32,247 nt of DNA from Elusimicrobia bacterium GWD2_63_28 (GCA_001799895.1 MGUI01000059.1:1-32247), one strand, 5' to 3'; shown: positions 22,496-30,320, numbered from the stretch's first letter. Notes: generated by a model not told the origin, from the letters alone. Numbers and translations are program-made.

Positions 22496-24205
22496 ATGTC
22501 CTACGAAAATCTTGCCACCAAGTACCGCCCCGGAGACCTCACCGAGGTCATGGGGCAGGAAACCATAAAGGTTACGCTGCAGAACGCCGTGAAGCTGGGC
22601 CGCGTGGCCCACTCCTACGTGTTCTACGGCCCTCGCGGCTGCGGCAAGACCACCATCGCCCGCATACTGGCCAAGACCCTCAACTGCGGCAAGCCCAAAG
22701 ACGGCGCGCCCTGCGGCAACTGCGCCTCGTGCCTGGAGATAGCCGAGAGCAAGTCGCTCGACGTGATAGAGATAGACGCGGCCTCCAATACCGGCGTGGA
22801 CAAGGTGCGCAGCGTCATCATTGAACAGGTGGATTTCGCGCCCTCGCGCGACAAGTACAAGATCTACATCCTCGACGAAGTGCACATGCTCTCCACCGGC
22901 GCCTTCAACGCGCTGCTCAAGACCGTGGAGGAGCCCCCGGCGCACGTGGTGTTCATCATGGCCACCACCGAGCAGAACAAGGTGCCTCCCACCATCCTTT
23001 CCCGCTCCCAGTGCTTCCGCTTCCGCCCCATTTCAGAAACCGACATCATGGCCCGCCTGAAGATAGTGACCGAGGCCGAGAAGATGAAGGTGGAGCCCGA
23101 GGCGCTGCGGCTGATAGCCCGCTCCGCCGGCGGCGCCCTGCGCGACGCGCTCACCATGCTCGACCGCTCGGCCTCTTTCGCCCACGGGGAGATCAAGGCT
23201 TCGGTCATCAGCGAGCTGCTGGGCCAGCCCGCCCCCGACATCATAAATTCCATGGCGCTGGCGCTGGTCAACCGCGATGCGGCCGCGCTGCACGCCGCCT
23301 TCGACACGCTCAATGCCGACGGTCACGACCCGCTGGCCGCGCTGCGCGAGCTGCGCAACCTGTTCTCAGAGGCCTTCCTGGCCGCGCAGGGCTTCGGCGC
23401 GGGCGAGCCCCTGAAGGGCCTGCCCAAGGACGCGCAGCCGGGCACGCTCGCGCGCCTGTCGCGCAAGCTCAACGTGGTGATAGAAGAGATAAAATTTTCA
23501 GACTCCCTGCCGCTGGCGGCCGAGGTGGCCCTGTTCACCCTGCTGGAGGTCCCGCAGGACCTGGAGGGGCTCGTGCGGAAGCTGGAGGGCCTGGAAGCCC
23601 GCCTGGCTTCAGGAGCTCCCGACCTGCCCGCCGCGCCGGCCCCCGGCGCTCAAAAAAAAAATGACGTTTTAGCCCCCGCCGCCCCGGCGCGGGAGGCGGC
23701 CCCGGCGCCCGCGGCGGCGCAGCCGCCCCAGGCCGCCGCTTCAGGCGCGCCGGCCGACGCCTGGAAGCGCCTGCTGGGCCTGGCCTCTTCGCGCAAGCCC
23801 GCCCTTTACAATGTGCTCCTCTCCGTCAAGATAGTCTTTGCCGAAGAAGGCAAATGGCGGCTCCTTACCACCAACAAGTTCGAAGTCAGCATGATGGAGG
23901 CCGCCAAGGCCGAACTGGAAGATATGCTGGAAAAGTTCGCCGGCCGGCGCATAGCGCTGCAGCCGGAGCATGTGGCGCCCCAGGCCTCTTCAGCGCCCTC
24001 GGCGCCCGTAGACCTGCCGGACGATCCCGGCGGCTCGGACGACGGCGAAACGCTGGTGGAGCCCCCTGAATCCGAGGCGGAAGCCGAGGCCAGGCCCGCC
24101 GCGCAGCACGCGCCCAGGCAGGTGTCCGCCGATACCGAGCCCGAGCTCAAGCACCTGTCCAAGGTTTTCCACGGCCGCATCACCAAGATCAACAAGGTAA
24201 AATGA
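22496..24205 (+). CDS. dnaX: DNA polymerase III subunits gamma and tau
   Basis: A 569-residue clamp-loader ATPase. It has Walker A GPRGCGKT (45-52), zinc ligands Cys64, 73, 76 and 79 (CGNCASC), Walker B ILDEVH (125-130), the sensor region MATTEQNKVPPTILSRSQCF with Arg170, and domain III to about 365. A Pro/Ala-rich linker (375-420) leads to a short tau-type C-terminal domain with PADAWKRLLGLASSRKP. An A10 run at 23652-23661, just after domain III, can shift reading into immediate stops and yield a gamma-like product of about 389 residues. No clear Shine-Dalgarno site precedes the ATG. It overlaps recR by 4 bp (ATGA). Confidence 0.97.
   Translation: MSYENLATKYRPGDLTEVMGQETIKVTLQNAVKLGRVAHSYVFYGPRGCGKTTIARILAKTLNCGKPKDGAPCGNCASCLEIAESKSLDVIEIDAASNTGVDKVRSVIIEQVDFAPSRDKYKIYILDEVHMLSTGAFNALLKTVEEPPAHVVFIMATTEQNKVPPTILSRSQCFRFRPISETDIMARLKIVTEAEKMKVEPEALRLIARSAGGALRDALTMLDRSASFAHGEIKASVISELLGQPAPDIINSMALALVNRDAAALHAAFDTLNADGHDPLAALRELRNLFSEAFLAAQGFGAGEPLKGLPKDAQPGTLARLSRKLNVVIEEIKFSDSLPLAAEVALFTLLEVPQDLEGLVRKLEGLEARLASGAPDLPAAPAPGAQKKNDVLAPAAPAREAAPAPAAAQPPQAAASGAPADAWKRLLGLASSRKPALYNVLLSVKIVFAEEGKWRLLTTNKFEVSMMEAAKAELEDMLEKFAGRRIALQPEHVAPQASSAPSAPVDLPDDPGGSDDGETLVEPPESEAEAEARPAAQHAPRQVSADTEPELKHLSKVFHGRITKINKVK
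23652..23661 (+). promoter_or_regulatory. A10 slippage / programmed frameshift site in dnaX
   Basis: Ten A residues encode Gln-Lys-Lys-Asn in frame. One extra A (or -1 ribosomal shift) gives AAA AAA AAA TGA, a stop at the end of the run (TGA 23662-23664). Loss of one A gives ATG ACG TTT TAG. Both alternatives would end the protein after domain III, as in the slippage-made gamma subunit of Thermus. Confidence 0.75.
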
Positions 24206-24795
24206 AGGCGCTCGAAAAGATCATCGGAGTATTCCGCAAATTCCCCGGCGTGGGCCCCAAGCAGGCCGAGCGCTTCGCCCTTTACGTGGTGCGGGCCTCC
24301 GCGCCCGAGATAGAGAACCTGGTGGAGGCGCTGCGCGCCGTGAAGGCCTCCGTGAAATATTGCCCGGAGTGCTTCAACTACGCCGAGGGCGGCCTCTGCG
24401 CGGTCTGCGCCGATACTAGCCGGGACCGCGCGGTGATCTGCGCGGTGGAGCGGCCCCAGGACCTGGCAGCCATAGAGAAGGCCAAGAGCTTCTCCGGGGT
24501 GTACCACGTGCTGCACGGCGCCGTCTCGCCGGCGGCTGGCGTGCTGCCCGAGCATATCAAGCTTAAGGAGCTGCTGGACCGCGTGCGCGCGGCCGACGGG
24601 GGCGTCAAGGAGCTCATCATCGCCACCAACCCCGACGCCGACGGCGAGGCCACGGCCATGTACCTGACCCGGCTGATAAAGCCCTACGTGGAGAAGATCA
24701 CGCGCATCGCCTACGGCGTGCCGCTGGGCGGCGACATAGACTACATGGACGAAGTCACCCTGGGTTACGCGCTCAAGGGCAGGATCAAGATCTGA
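24202..24795 (+). CDS. recR: Recombination mediator protein RecR
   Basis: A 197-residue RecR of normal length. RecR acts with RecF/RecO to load RecA at single-stranded gaps. It has the N-terminal helix-hairpin-helix (FRKFPGVGPKQAERFALYVV), the C4 zinc finger with Cys54, 57, 66 and 69, the Toprim domain (AVICAVERPQDLAAIE, LHGAVSP, ATNPDADGEATAMYL) and the C-terminal GVPLGGDIDYMDEVTLGYAL motif. The ATG overlaps the dnaX stop (24202-24205), the common dnaX-recR arrangement, so it is translationally coupled. A 96 bp inverted-repeat element begins 3 bp after its stop codon. Confidence 0.97.
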   Translation: MKALEKIIGVFRKFPGVGPKQAERFALYVVRASAPEIENLVEALRAVKASVKYCPECFNYAEGGLCAVCADTSRDRAVICAVERPQDLAAIEKAKSFSGVYHVLHGAVSPAAGVLPEHIKLKELLDRVRAADGGVKELIIATNPDADGEATAMYLTRLIKPYVEKITRIAYGVPLGGDIDYMDEVTLGYALKGRIKI

Positions 24796-24797
24796 CA

Positions 24798-24893
24798 GGG
24801 GACGCTCTTCGTTAATTCTCAGGCAACCTGCTCCTCACCCGAGCGCCCCCGGCTGAAACGGCTTAGCGGTACGAATTAACGAAGAACATCCCC
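24798..24893. repeat. 96 bp element with 21 bp terminal inverted repeats (MITE/REP-like)
   Basis: Left arm 24798-24818 (GGGGACGCTCTTCGTTAATT plus C) and right arm 24873-24893 are reverse complements with 19 of 21 matches. The 54 bp between the arms carry no gene. The element fills nearly the whole recR-comEC gap. GGGGA...TTC-type palindromes of this style are often dispersed non-autonomous elements, but no transposase is nearby and copy number cannot be seen here. Confidence 0.7.
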
Positions 24894-24900
24894 GTCCCTC

Positions 24901-26844
24901 ATGTTACTTTCCTATTACCGCCGGCCGCTATTCCTGCTGCTCCTGGCTTACGCCGGGGGCATTTTTATTTTCCGGGACAGGCTGCTGACGCCGGAGCCGC
25001 TGCCTTTCGCCCTGCCGCGCGCCGGCGCCATCGTGGAGGGCCGCGTGGCGGAATACCCGGTTTCGGTGCCGGGCGGCGTGCGCTTCGCCCTTGAAACCTC
25101 GGCGGTCTACGGCCAGCCGGCGCGCACCGGCCTGATGGTCTACGCCAAGCCGGGCGCCTTTTCCTACGGCGACACTGTCTCCATGCTGGCCGACCTGGAG
25201 ATCCCGCCGGGCGCCTCGGTGCCGGGCAGCCTGGACTGGGCCGATTTCCTGGCCAGGCGCGGCATAGCCGCGCAGGCCCGCGCGCACGACCTGGACCTGG
25301 TCCGGCAGGCCGGGCCCGCCCTGCGGCTGGCCCGCCGCTTCAGGACCTCGGCGCTGGGCTCTTTCCAGGCGGCGCTGCCCAAAGAGGAGGCGGCCGTGCT
25401 GGGCGGCGTGGTGCTGGGCGAGAAGAAAAGCGTGCCGCCCGAGCTGAAGACGGCCTTCCAGGACTCGGGGGCCATGCATCTATTGGTGGCGTCGGGCTCC
25501 AATGTGGGGTTTATCGTGGCTGTGGTGTATTTCCTCTGCGCCCGGCTGGGCCTGGGGCGCAGGTACTCCGGCCTGGCCGCGCTGGGGCTGGCCGGCTTCT
25601 ACGTGGTGTCGGCCGGGCTGGACGCGCCGCTGGTGCGAGCATACCTGATGTTCTCGGCGGGCCTGGCCGCCTGGCTGCTGCGCAGGGAAAGCGGGGCCTT
25701 CCAGGCGCTGACCGCCGCGGCCCTGCTGATCCTGCTGCTGTCGCCGCGCTCGCTCTTCGACGCCGGCTTCCAGATGTCCTTCCTGGCCGCCTACGGCCTC
25801 ACCGTAGGGCTGGCGCTGTGGGGGAAATACCTGAAGTCTGGCGGCCCGGCCGGCAAAGCCCTGGGGCTGCTGCTGGTCAGTTTCTTCGCGCAGCTCTGCC
25901 TCTACCCGGTTCTGGCCGTCTATTTCCACAAGATCTCGCTGGTCTCGCTGCTGTCCAATATGGCGCTGGTGCCGGCCTCGGGGGTGGCCATGGCGCTGGG
26001 TTTCGCGCTGGCCTTGTCGGGCGGCTTCATTTTTAAAGCCCTGGCCTGGGCGGCGGGCATTTTTATGGCGGCCTTCCTCGGCGCCGTGCGCTTCTTCGCC
26101 GGGCTGCCGTTCGCCTCGGTCAGCGTGCCCGAGCCGTCGGCCTGGTTCGTGGGCGGGTTCTTCATCCTGGCGCTGGCCCTGCTGCACGCACCGCTATTGG
26201 GTTTTAGGAAGCGCCGGCTGTACCTGGCCGCCGGCCTGGGGCTCGGCGTGGCCTCCCTGGGGCAAGTCGGAGGGCCGCGGGGAGACGGCCCCCTGAAATA
26301 CAAAGCGCAGCTCTTCGGGGATTCCGACACCGCCTGCGTGCTGGTGAGCGCGCCGGGCGGGCTTTACCTGGTCAACCCGGGTGTGAACGGGCAGAAGCTG
26401 GCGGATTCGGCGCTGACGGCGGGGCATACTTCGCTGGCGGGCGTGCTGCTTACTTCGCTGGAAGAAAAAAATTTCAGCGGGCTGGAGGAACTGGCGCGGC
26501 TGGTGGGGGTGGGCAGCGTCCTGCTGCCTCCGGGGCCGCGTCCGGTTGCGCTGGCCCGGGCGCTGGGTGGCCTTGAGAAAAAAGGGACGGCGGTGCGCCG
26601 GCTCTGGCCCGGCGAGCGGGCGGAAACCGGCGAGCTAATAGCCGCTTCCTGGGGCGGGCCCCAGGGCTATACCGGGGCCGGCGATCTGCTGGACTGGGAG
26701 ATAGGCGCGGTAAAGATAAGCGCGGGAGGGCTCAGGGCTGAAAAATCGGCGCCCTGCGGCGCCCCCGCGGGCGCGGCCGAAGCAGAGAGCTGGAAAACAG
26801 TGACCCTGGAATTCGAACTGCCGCCGGGCGGCTGCCCGGAATAG
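24901..26844 (+). CDS. comEC: ComEC/Rec2 family DNA uptake channel protein, degenerate C-terminal domain
   Basis: A 647-residue inner-membrane protein. N-terminal membrane segments (about 8-26) lead into an OB-fold-like DUF4131 region (GRVAEYPVSV ... YGDTVSMLADLEIPPGA). The Competence domain follows, with VLGGVVLGEKKSVPPELK, FQDSGAMHLLVASGSNVGFI and about eight further hydrophobic segments to about 440. ComEC forms the channel for single-stranded DNA in natural transformation. The C-terminal region (about 465-640) aligns in position with the metallo-beta-lactamase domain but has VLLTSLEEKNFSGL where HxHxDH is expected, so nuclease activity is doubtful. The ATG is 7 bp after the inverted-repeat element and lacks a Shine-Dalgarno site. 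It ends abutting the convergent ferritin-like gene. Confidence 0.88.
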   Translation: MLLSYYRRPLFLLLLAYAGGIFIFRDRLLTPEPLPFALPRAGAIVEGRVAEYPVSVPGGVRFALETSAVYGQPARTGLMVYAKPGAFSYGDTVSMLADLEIPPGASVPGSLDWADFLARRGIAAQARAHDLDLVRQAGPALRLARRFRTSALGSFQAALPKEEAAVLGGVVLGEKKSVPPELKTAFQDSGAMHLLVASGSNVGFIVAVVYFLCARLGLGRRYSGLAALGLAGFYVVSAGLDAPLVRAYLMFSAGLAAWLLRRESGAFQALTAAALLILLLSPRSLFDAGFQMSFLAAYGLTVGLALWGKYLKSGGPAGKALGLLLVSFFAQLCLYPVLAVYFHKISLVSLLSNMALVPASGVAMALGFALALSGGFIFKALAWAAGIFMAAFLGAVRFFAGLPFASVSVPEPSAWFVGGFFILALALLHAPLLGFRKRRLYLAAGLGLGVASLGQVGGPRGDGPLKYKAQLFGDSDTACVLVSAPGGLYLVNPGVNGQKLADSALTAGHTSLAGVLLTSLEEKNFSGLEELARLVGVGSVLLPPGPRPVALARALGGLEKKGTAVRRLWPGERAETGELIAASWGGPQGYTGAGDLLDWEIGAVKISAGGLRAEKSAPCGAPAGAAEAESWKTVTLEFELPPGGCPE

Positions 26845-27429
26845 TTATTTTACGCCGGGATAGGCGGCGCGGAGCTTGGCCTCGTGCGAGCGCTCCTCTC
26901 CCACCAGCCGCTCCAGCCTGGAGCGCTTCCATTCTTCGGGGAAAGCAGCCTCGAAGAGCTTATAGAATTCCGCCGTCTTTATTTCCTGCCTGATGGCGAA
27001 AGCGGCCATTTCTTCTTCCGAGGCGTTCTCGCCTGGCGGGTCGGCGTAGAAGCCTTCCTGCTTCACCTTTTCCAGGAAGACGGGCCACTCTGTCAGGTGT
27101 GTGCCCAGGACCCGCCACCTGTCGAGGTGGCCCTGCACGAACAGGCGGTGCTGCTCTTCTTCTTCGGCCAGCCAGGCGCAGAGCTTTTTGGTTTCCGGGT
27201 TGGCGGCTTTGAGCTCCAGCTTCGCGTAAAAATCCTTGCCTGCCTCCTCTATGAGCGCGGCCAGGCGGAACAGATCACGCAGTCTGATGTTCCGGCCGAA
27301 CTTGCGGAAGGCGCTGCCTTCGGCCGGCTGGGCGGCCCCGGCGCTCCGGCGCAGGAAAGCGTAGAGCAGTACGCCGCCGGCCAGCGCGGCCGCGGCTATG
27401 GTAATGAGTATAGTGGTATCCATAGGCAT
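26845..27429 (-). CDS. Membrane-anchored rubrerythrin/ferritin-like diiron protein
   Basis: A 194-residue protein with an N-terminal membrane segment (about 6-26) and a four-helix ferritin-like domain. The diiron ligand pattern is complete: Glu62 in ALIEEAGKDFY, Glu91-x-x-His94 (EEEEQH), Glu149 in RQEIKTAEFYKLFE and Glu179-x-x-His182 (EERSHE). Rubrerythrin-type proteins reduce peroxide using outside electrons; here no rubredoxin domain is present, so the donor is unknown. The start could be ATG 27429 or 27423; no Shine-Dalgarno site is evident. It follows arfB by 8 bp, so the two are likely cotranscribed. The stop codon abuts the comEC stop in convergent order. Confidence 0.85.
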   Translation of the reverse strand: MPMDTTILITIAAAALAGGVLLYAFLRRSAGAAQPAEGSAFRKFGRNIRLRDLFRLAALIEEAGKDFYAKLELKAANPETKKLCAWLAEEEEQHRLFVQGHLDRWRVLGTHLTEWPVFLEKVKQEGFYADPPGENASEEEMAAFAIRQEIKTAEFYKLFEAAFPEEWKRSRLERLVGEERSHEAKLRAAYPGVK

Positions 27430-27437
27430 ATTATATT

Positions 27438-27845
27438 TTATTCAAAATCGCCGCGCCTGTCCCGCTTGATGTCGGAATGGCGCTTCTTGCTGTCTAGCCT
27501 GCGCAGCTTGGAGCCGTAAGAGGGCTTGGTGGCCCGCCTGCGCTTGGGCGGCCGCAGCGCCCGGGCCAGCAGTTCGTCCAGGCGGGCGCGGGCGGCCTGG
27601 CGGTTCTGTTCCTGCGTGCGGTGTTCGCTGGCGACTATCATGATGTCGCCATCGTCGGTCAGCTTGGAGCCGGCCAGCGCCTTCAGGCGCTCTATCACGG
27701 CGTAAGGCAGGCCGGAGAGGGCCGGGAAAAAGCGCAGCTGCACCGCGGTGGCCACCTTGTTGACGTTCTGGCCGCCGTGGCCGCCGCTGCGTATGAATTT
27801 TTCCTCGTACGAGCCGGGCCGCAGGTAGACGCGCTTCTCTTCCAT
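27438..27845 (-). CDS. arfB: Alternative ribosome-rescue peptidyl-tRNA hydrolase ArfB
   Basis: A 135-residue release-factor-like protein. The catalytic GGQ motif (residues 24-26) lies in SGGHGGQNVNKVATAVQLRF, as in YaeJ/ArfB, and there is no codon-recognition domain. The C-terminal tail is basic (RRRATKPSYGSKLRRLDSKK), the part that in ArfB enters the empty mRNA channel of stalled ribosomes. The protein releases nascent chains from non-stop complexes. The length matches ArfB (about 140) and excludes full release factors. It is the first gene of a minus-strand pair with the rubrerythrin-like gene. The start ATG has few alternatives nearby. Confidence 0.93.
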   Translation of the reverse strand: MEEKRVYLRPGSYEEKFIRSGGHGGQNVNKVATAVQLRFFPALSGLPYAVIERLKALAGSKLTDDGDIMIVASEHRTQEQNRQAARARLDELLARALRPPKRRRATKPSYGSKLRRLDSKKRHSDIKRDRRGDFE

Positions 27846-27901
27846 AGGCCTTATCTTATCAAAAAGTTGCGCCGGGGCTCTTAATTTCCTACAAAAGAGG
27901 T

Positions 27902-28720
27902 ATGGCTAAAACTGTCCTGATCACCGGAGCCTCGGCCGGCATAGGCTTCGCGGCGGCGGAGCTGCTGCTCAAGAGCGGCTACAAAGTTTACACGGGCGCG
28001 CGGCGCGTGGAGAAGATGCGCGGCCTGGAATACCTGGGCGCCAGGGTTTTCGCGCTGGACGTTACGGACGAGGGCTCGCTGCAGAACGCGCTGGCGTTCG
28101 TGCTGAAGGACGCCGGGCGGCTGGATGTGCTCATCAACAACGCCGGCTACGGCGCGCACGGGGCGGTGGAGGACGTGCCGCTGGAAGAGGCCCGGCGGCA
28201 GTTCGAAGTGAACTTGTTCGGCCTGGCGCGCCTGACCCAGCTGGCCCTGCCCGGCATGCGCGCGGCGGGCGGGGGGACCATAATCAATATTTCCTCCATC
28301 GCCGGCAAGATCACCATGCCTGCCGGCGGCTGGTACCACGCCAGCAAGTACGCCCTGGAGGCCTACTCCGACGCGCTCCGGCTGGAGACGGCGCAGTTCG
28401 GGGTGAAGGTGGTGCTCATCGAGCCGGGGCCCATCAAGACCGAGTGGGACAATACGGCGCTGGTGAACCTGGAGAAATATTCAGGCTCGGGGCCCTACGC
28501 CCCGCTGGTGAAGCGCCTCACCGAAAAGTTCCGCGCCGGCTACAGGGACGGCGCCCCGGGCCCGGAGGCCGTGGCCGCCGTGATCCTGAAGGCGCTGCGC
28601 TCCCCCAGCCCCGCCGCCCGCTACCCGGTTCCCTTCAAGGCGTCCCTGATAATCTTCCTGAAATGGCTGCTGCCGGACTGGGTCCTGGACCGGGCCCTGC
28701 GCTTCGCGCTGAAAATTTGA
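27902..28720 (+). CDS. Short-chain dehydrogenase/reductase (SDR family)
   Basis: A 272-residue classical SDR with NAD(P)-binding TGASAGIG (8-15), NNAG (79-82), catalytic Ser132, Tyr145 and Lys149 (YHASK), and PGPIKTEW after the active site. Arg34/35 after the second strand favours NADP(H). The C-terminus has a hydrophobic helix (SLIIFLKWLLPDWVL) that may touch the membrane or bind a hydrophobic substrate. The family includes acylglycerone-phosphate and hydroxysteroid-like reductases, so the substrate cannot be assigned. AAGAGG ends only 1 bp before the ATG, an unusually tight spacing. trmO follows after 8 bp, so they likely form a two-gene operon. Confidence 0.92.
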   Translation: MAKTVLITGASAGIGFAAAELLLKSGYKVYTGARRVEKMRGLEYLGARVFALDVTDEGSLQNALAFVLKDAGRLDVLINNAGYGAHGAVEDVPLEEARRQFEVNLFGLARLTQLALPGMRAAGGGTIINISSIAGKITMPAGGWYHASKYALEAYSDALRLETAQFGVKVVLIEPGPIKTEWDNTALVNLEKYSGSGPYAPLVKRLTEKFRAGYRDGAPGPEAVAAVILKALRSPSPAARYPVPFKASLIIFLKWLLPDWVLDRALRFALKI

Positions 28721-28728
28721 GAAACGCG

Positions 28729-29478
28729 ATGACAATAAAAGACGATAAAAGCGGCGAAGAGTTTCCGCAGCTGCGGGCGATAGGCGTGCTGGAATCCTGC
28801 TTTAAAGAAAAGTTCGGCACGCCGCGCCAGCCGCATTTGGTCCCCGGCTCCACGGCCAGGCTGCGCATACAACCGCGCTACAATCCCTGCCATTCCCTGG
28901 CCGGCCTGTCGCAGTTCAGCCACGTCTGGCTGCTCTCCTGGTTTCACCTCAATACCAACAAGACCTTCCATCCAAAGATCCATCCCCCGCGCCTGAAGGG
29001 GGGCAAGATAGGGGTTTTCGCCTCGCGCTCGCCGCACCGGCCCAACCCCCTGGGGCTGTCGCTGGCGAAGCTGGAAAAAGTGGAGGGGGATACCCTTTAC
29101 CTCTCGGGCATAGACCTCATAAACGGCACGCCCATCCTGGATATCAAGCCCTACCTGCCTTTCAGCGACACGGCGCAGGCCCCGCTGTCCGGCTGGGTGC
29201 CCGACAACGCTTTCCCGGAGCTGCGGGTGGTCCTGTCTCCGCGCGCCGAGGGTGATCTGGCCGGCGGCGGCGAAGCGCTGCGCGGGCTGATCGTGGACTC
29301 CCTGAAGCACGACCCCCGCAACAGGCGCGACGCCACGCAGATGGCCGAGGGCGCCGAGCTGGAATTCTTCCTGTGCGACCGGGAAGTGCATTTCTCCGTG
29401 ACGGGCGAGACGGCCACGGTGACGCGCGTGGAGGCCGCCGTAAAATTCGAGAAGAAGTTCCGGCGCAAAAAGCCATAG
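28729..29478 (+). CDS. trmO: tRNA (adenine(37)-N6)-methyltransferase TrmO (TsaA-like)
   Basis: A 249-residue protein of the TrmO/TsaA family, which uses S-adenosylmethionine to methylate N6 of t6A37 in some tRNAs. Family signatures are present: IGVLESCFKEKFGTPRQP near the start, HVWLLSWFH, IGVFASRSPHRPNPLGLS (SAM-binding barrel) and LINGTPILDIKPYLPF. The C-terminal 80 residues include DPRNRRDAT, typical of the second domain. The ATG at 28729 is used because the conserved region starts 15 residues later; an open frame continues upstream inside the SDR gene but is not needed. It ends before a bidirectional terminator. Confidence 0.93.
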   Translation: MTIKDDKSGEEFPQLRAIGVLESCFKEKFGTPRQPHLVPGSTARLRIQPRYNPCHSLAGLSQFSHVWLLSWFHLNTNKTFHPKIHPPRLKGGKIGVFASRSPHRPNPLGLSLAKLEKVEGDTLYLSGIDLINGTPILDIKPYLPFSDTAQAPLSGWVPDNAFPELRVVLSPRAEGDLAGGGEALRGLIVDSLKHDPRNRRDATQMAEGAELEFFLCDREVHFSVTGETATVTRVEAAVKFEKKFRRKKP

Positions 29479-29510
29479 CGCCCGGGCGCTAGGCGGTTAA
29501 CGCGGAAAAT

Positions 29511-29540
29511 AAAAAACCCCGGCGGCTGCCGGGGTTTTTC
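29511..29540. terminator. Bidirectional terminator between trmO and the convergent secreted-protein gene
   Basis: A stem of about 12 bp (AAAAACCCCGGC with GCCGGGGTTTTT), 4-base loop, T-rich on both strands. The left part is the same 21 bases as at 20381-20401. Confidence 0.92.
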
Positions 29541-29555
29541 GCGCTGCGGCTCCGC

Positions 29556-30209
29556 TCAGTTCATGCCGTAGACGTAGGGGGCTTTCTCGCCGGAGCGGTC
29601 GACTATGGCCCAGTAGAAATTCCCTTCCAGGCGCAGGAAGAAGATCCAGTTCTGTTCCACCGTCTCGCCGTTCTGCGGCTGGTACTGCTTGTAGGGGCGC
29701 ACCAGGGAAACGAAAGAGTCGCGCCTGTTGAGAGTGGACGACAGCTTCTGGCGGGCGGATTTCAGCTCGGACTTGGAGGGCTTCTCCAGCGCGCCCATGG
29801 CCGACAACTCCCTGGCCAGCGGGCTGGTGGGGCTGCTGTAGTCTTCCAGCAGGTTCATGAGCGCCTGGCGCAGGGCGTGTTCGAAGCAGAAGGCGTTGGG
29901 GTAGTAGGTGGTCTGGCGCATCACCTCGGATTCCGGTATGTCCAGGCCGATGCCGGTGACGCCGAATTCTTTTATGAGCAGTTCCTCGGCGCCGGAGTAG
30001 TTCTGGCCGTCCTTGGGGACGGCCTTCTCTAAGAGGACCTGCGGGACGGCCTTCTCTAAGAGGACCTGCGGGACGGCTTTCTCCGTGAGGGCCGGCGCGG
30101 TGAGCTCCACGGCTGCCAGCGTAACTGCGTTTATTTCGGGGGCCCAGTCCGCCGCGAAGGCGGGGGCTATTGAGAAAACTGCGGCTGCGATTGCGGCTGA
30201 AAATTTCAT
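29556..30209 (-). CDS. Small secreted protein of unknown function with tandem 9-residue repeats
   Basis: A 217-residue protein if started at ATG 30209, chosen because GGAGG lies 11 bp upstream and the product begins with a signal peptide (MKFSAAIAAAVFSIAPAFA, cleavage near residue 19-20). A TTG start at 30227 would add six charged residues. After the signal come near-identical units EKAVPQVLL, EKAVPQVLL, EKAVP (about 42-64), then a folded part with YYPNAFCFEHALRQALMNLL, and a C-terminal half with WIFFLRLEGNFYWAIVD. No family was recognised. It is single-gene, convergent with trmO and divergent from hrcA. A role in the periplasm is likely but not specified. Confidence 0.78.
   Translation of the reverse strand: MKFSAAIAAAVFSIAPAFAADWAPEINAVTLAAVELTAPALTEKAVPQVLLEKAVPQVLLEKAVPKDGQNYSGAEELLIKEFGVTGIGLDIPESEVMRQTTYYPNAFCFEHALRQALMNLLEDYSSPTSPLARELSAMGALEKPSKSELKSARQKLSSTLNRRDSFVSLVRPYKQYQPQNGETVEQNWIFFLRLEGNFYWAIVDRSGEKAPYVYGMN
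30031..30084 (-). repeat. 27 bp tandem repeat, two full copies plus a partial one
   Basis: Units of 27 bp at 30031-30057 and 30058-30084 differ by one base; a partial copy lies at 30016-30030. Each full unit codes for nine residues (EKAVPQVLL), so copy number changes keep the reading frame. Confidence 0.85.
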
Positions 30210-30320
30210 CTTCTGCTTATCCTCCAAGACTTGTCCTAACCCGCTTATAGTTTAGCATAGGCCCCCCCGGCGGCGCTTTGACGGTGGTCAGGCCCTATTT
30301 TTAGCAGTCGCGGGATGGTA

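Noticed and set aside
28444..28728. In-frame 95-codon upstream extension of trmO
   Set aside because: It overlaps the SDR gene in another frame; TrmO family proteins start close to the ATG at 28729.
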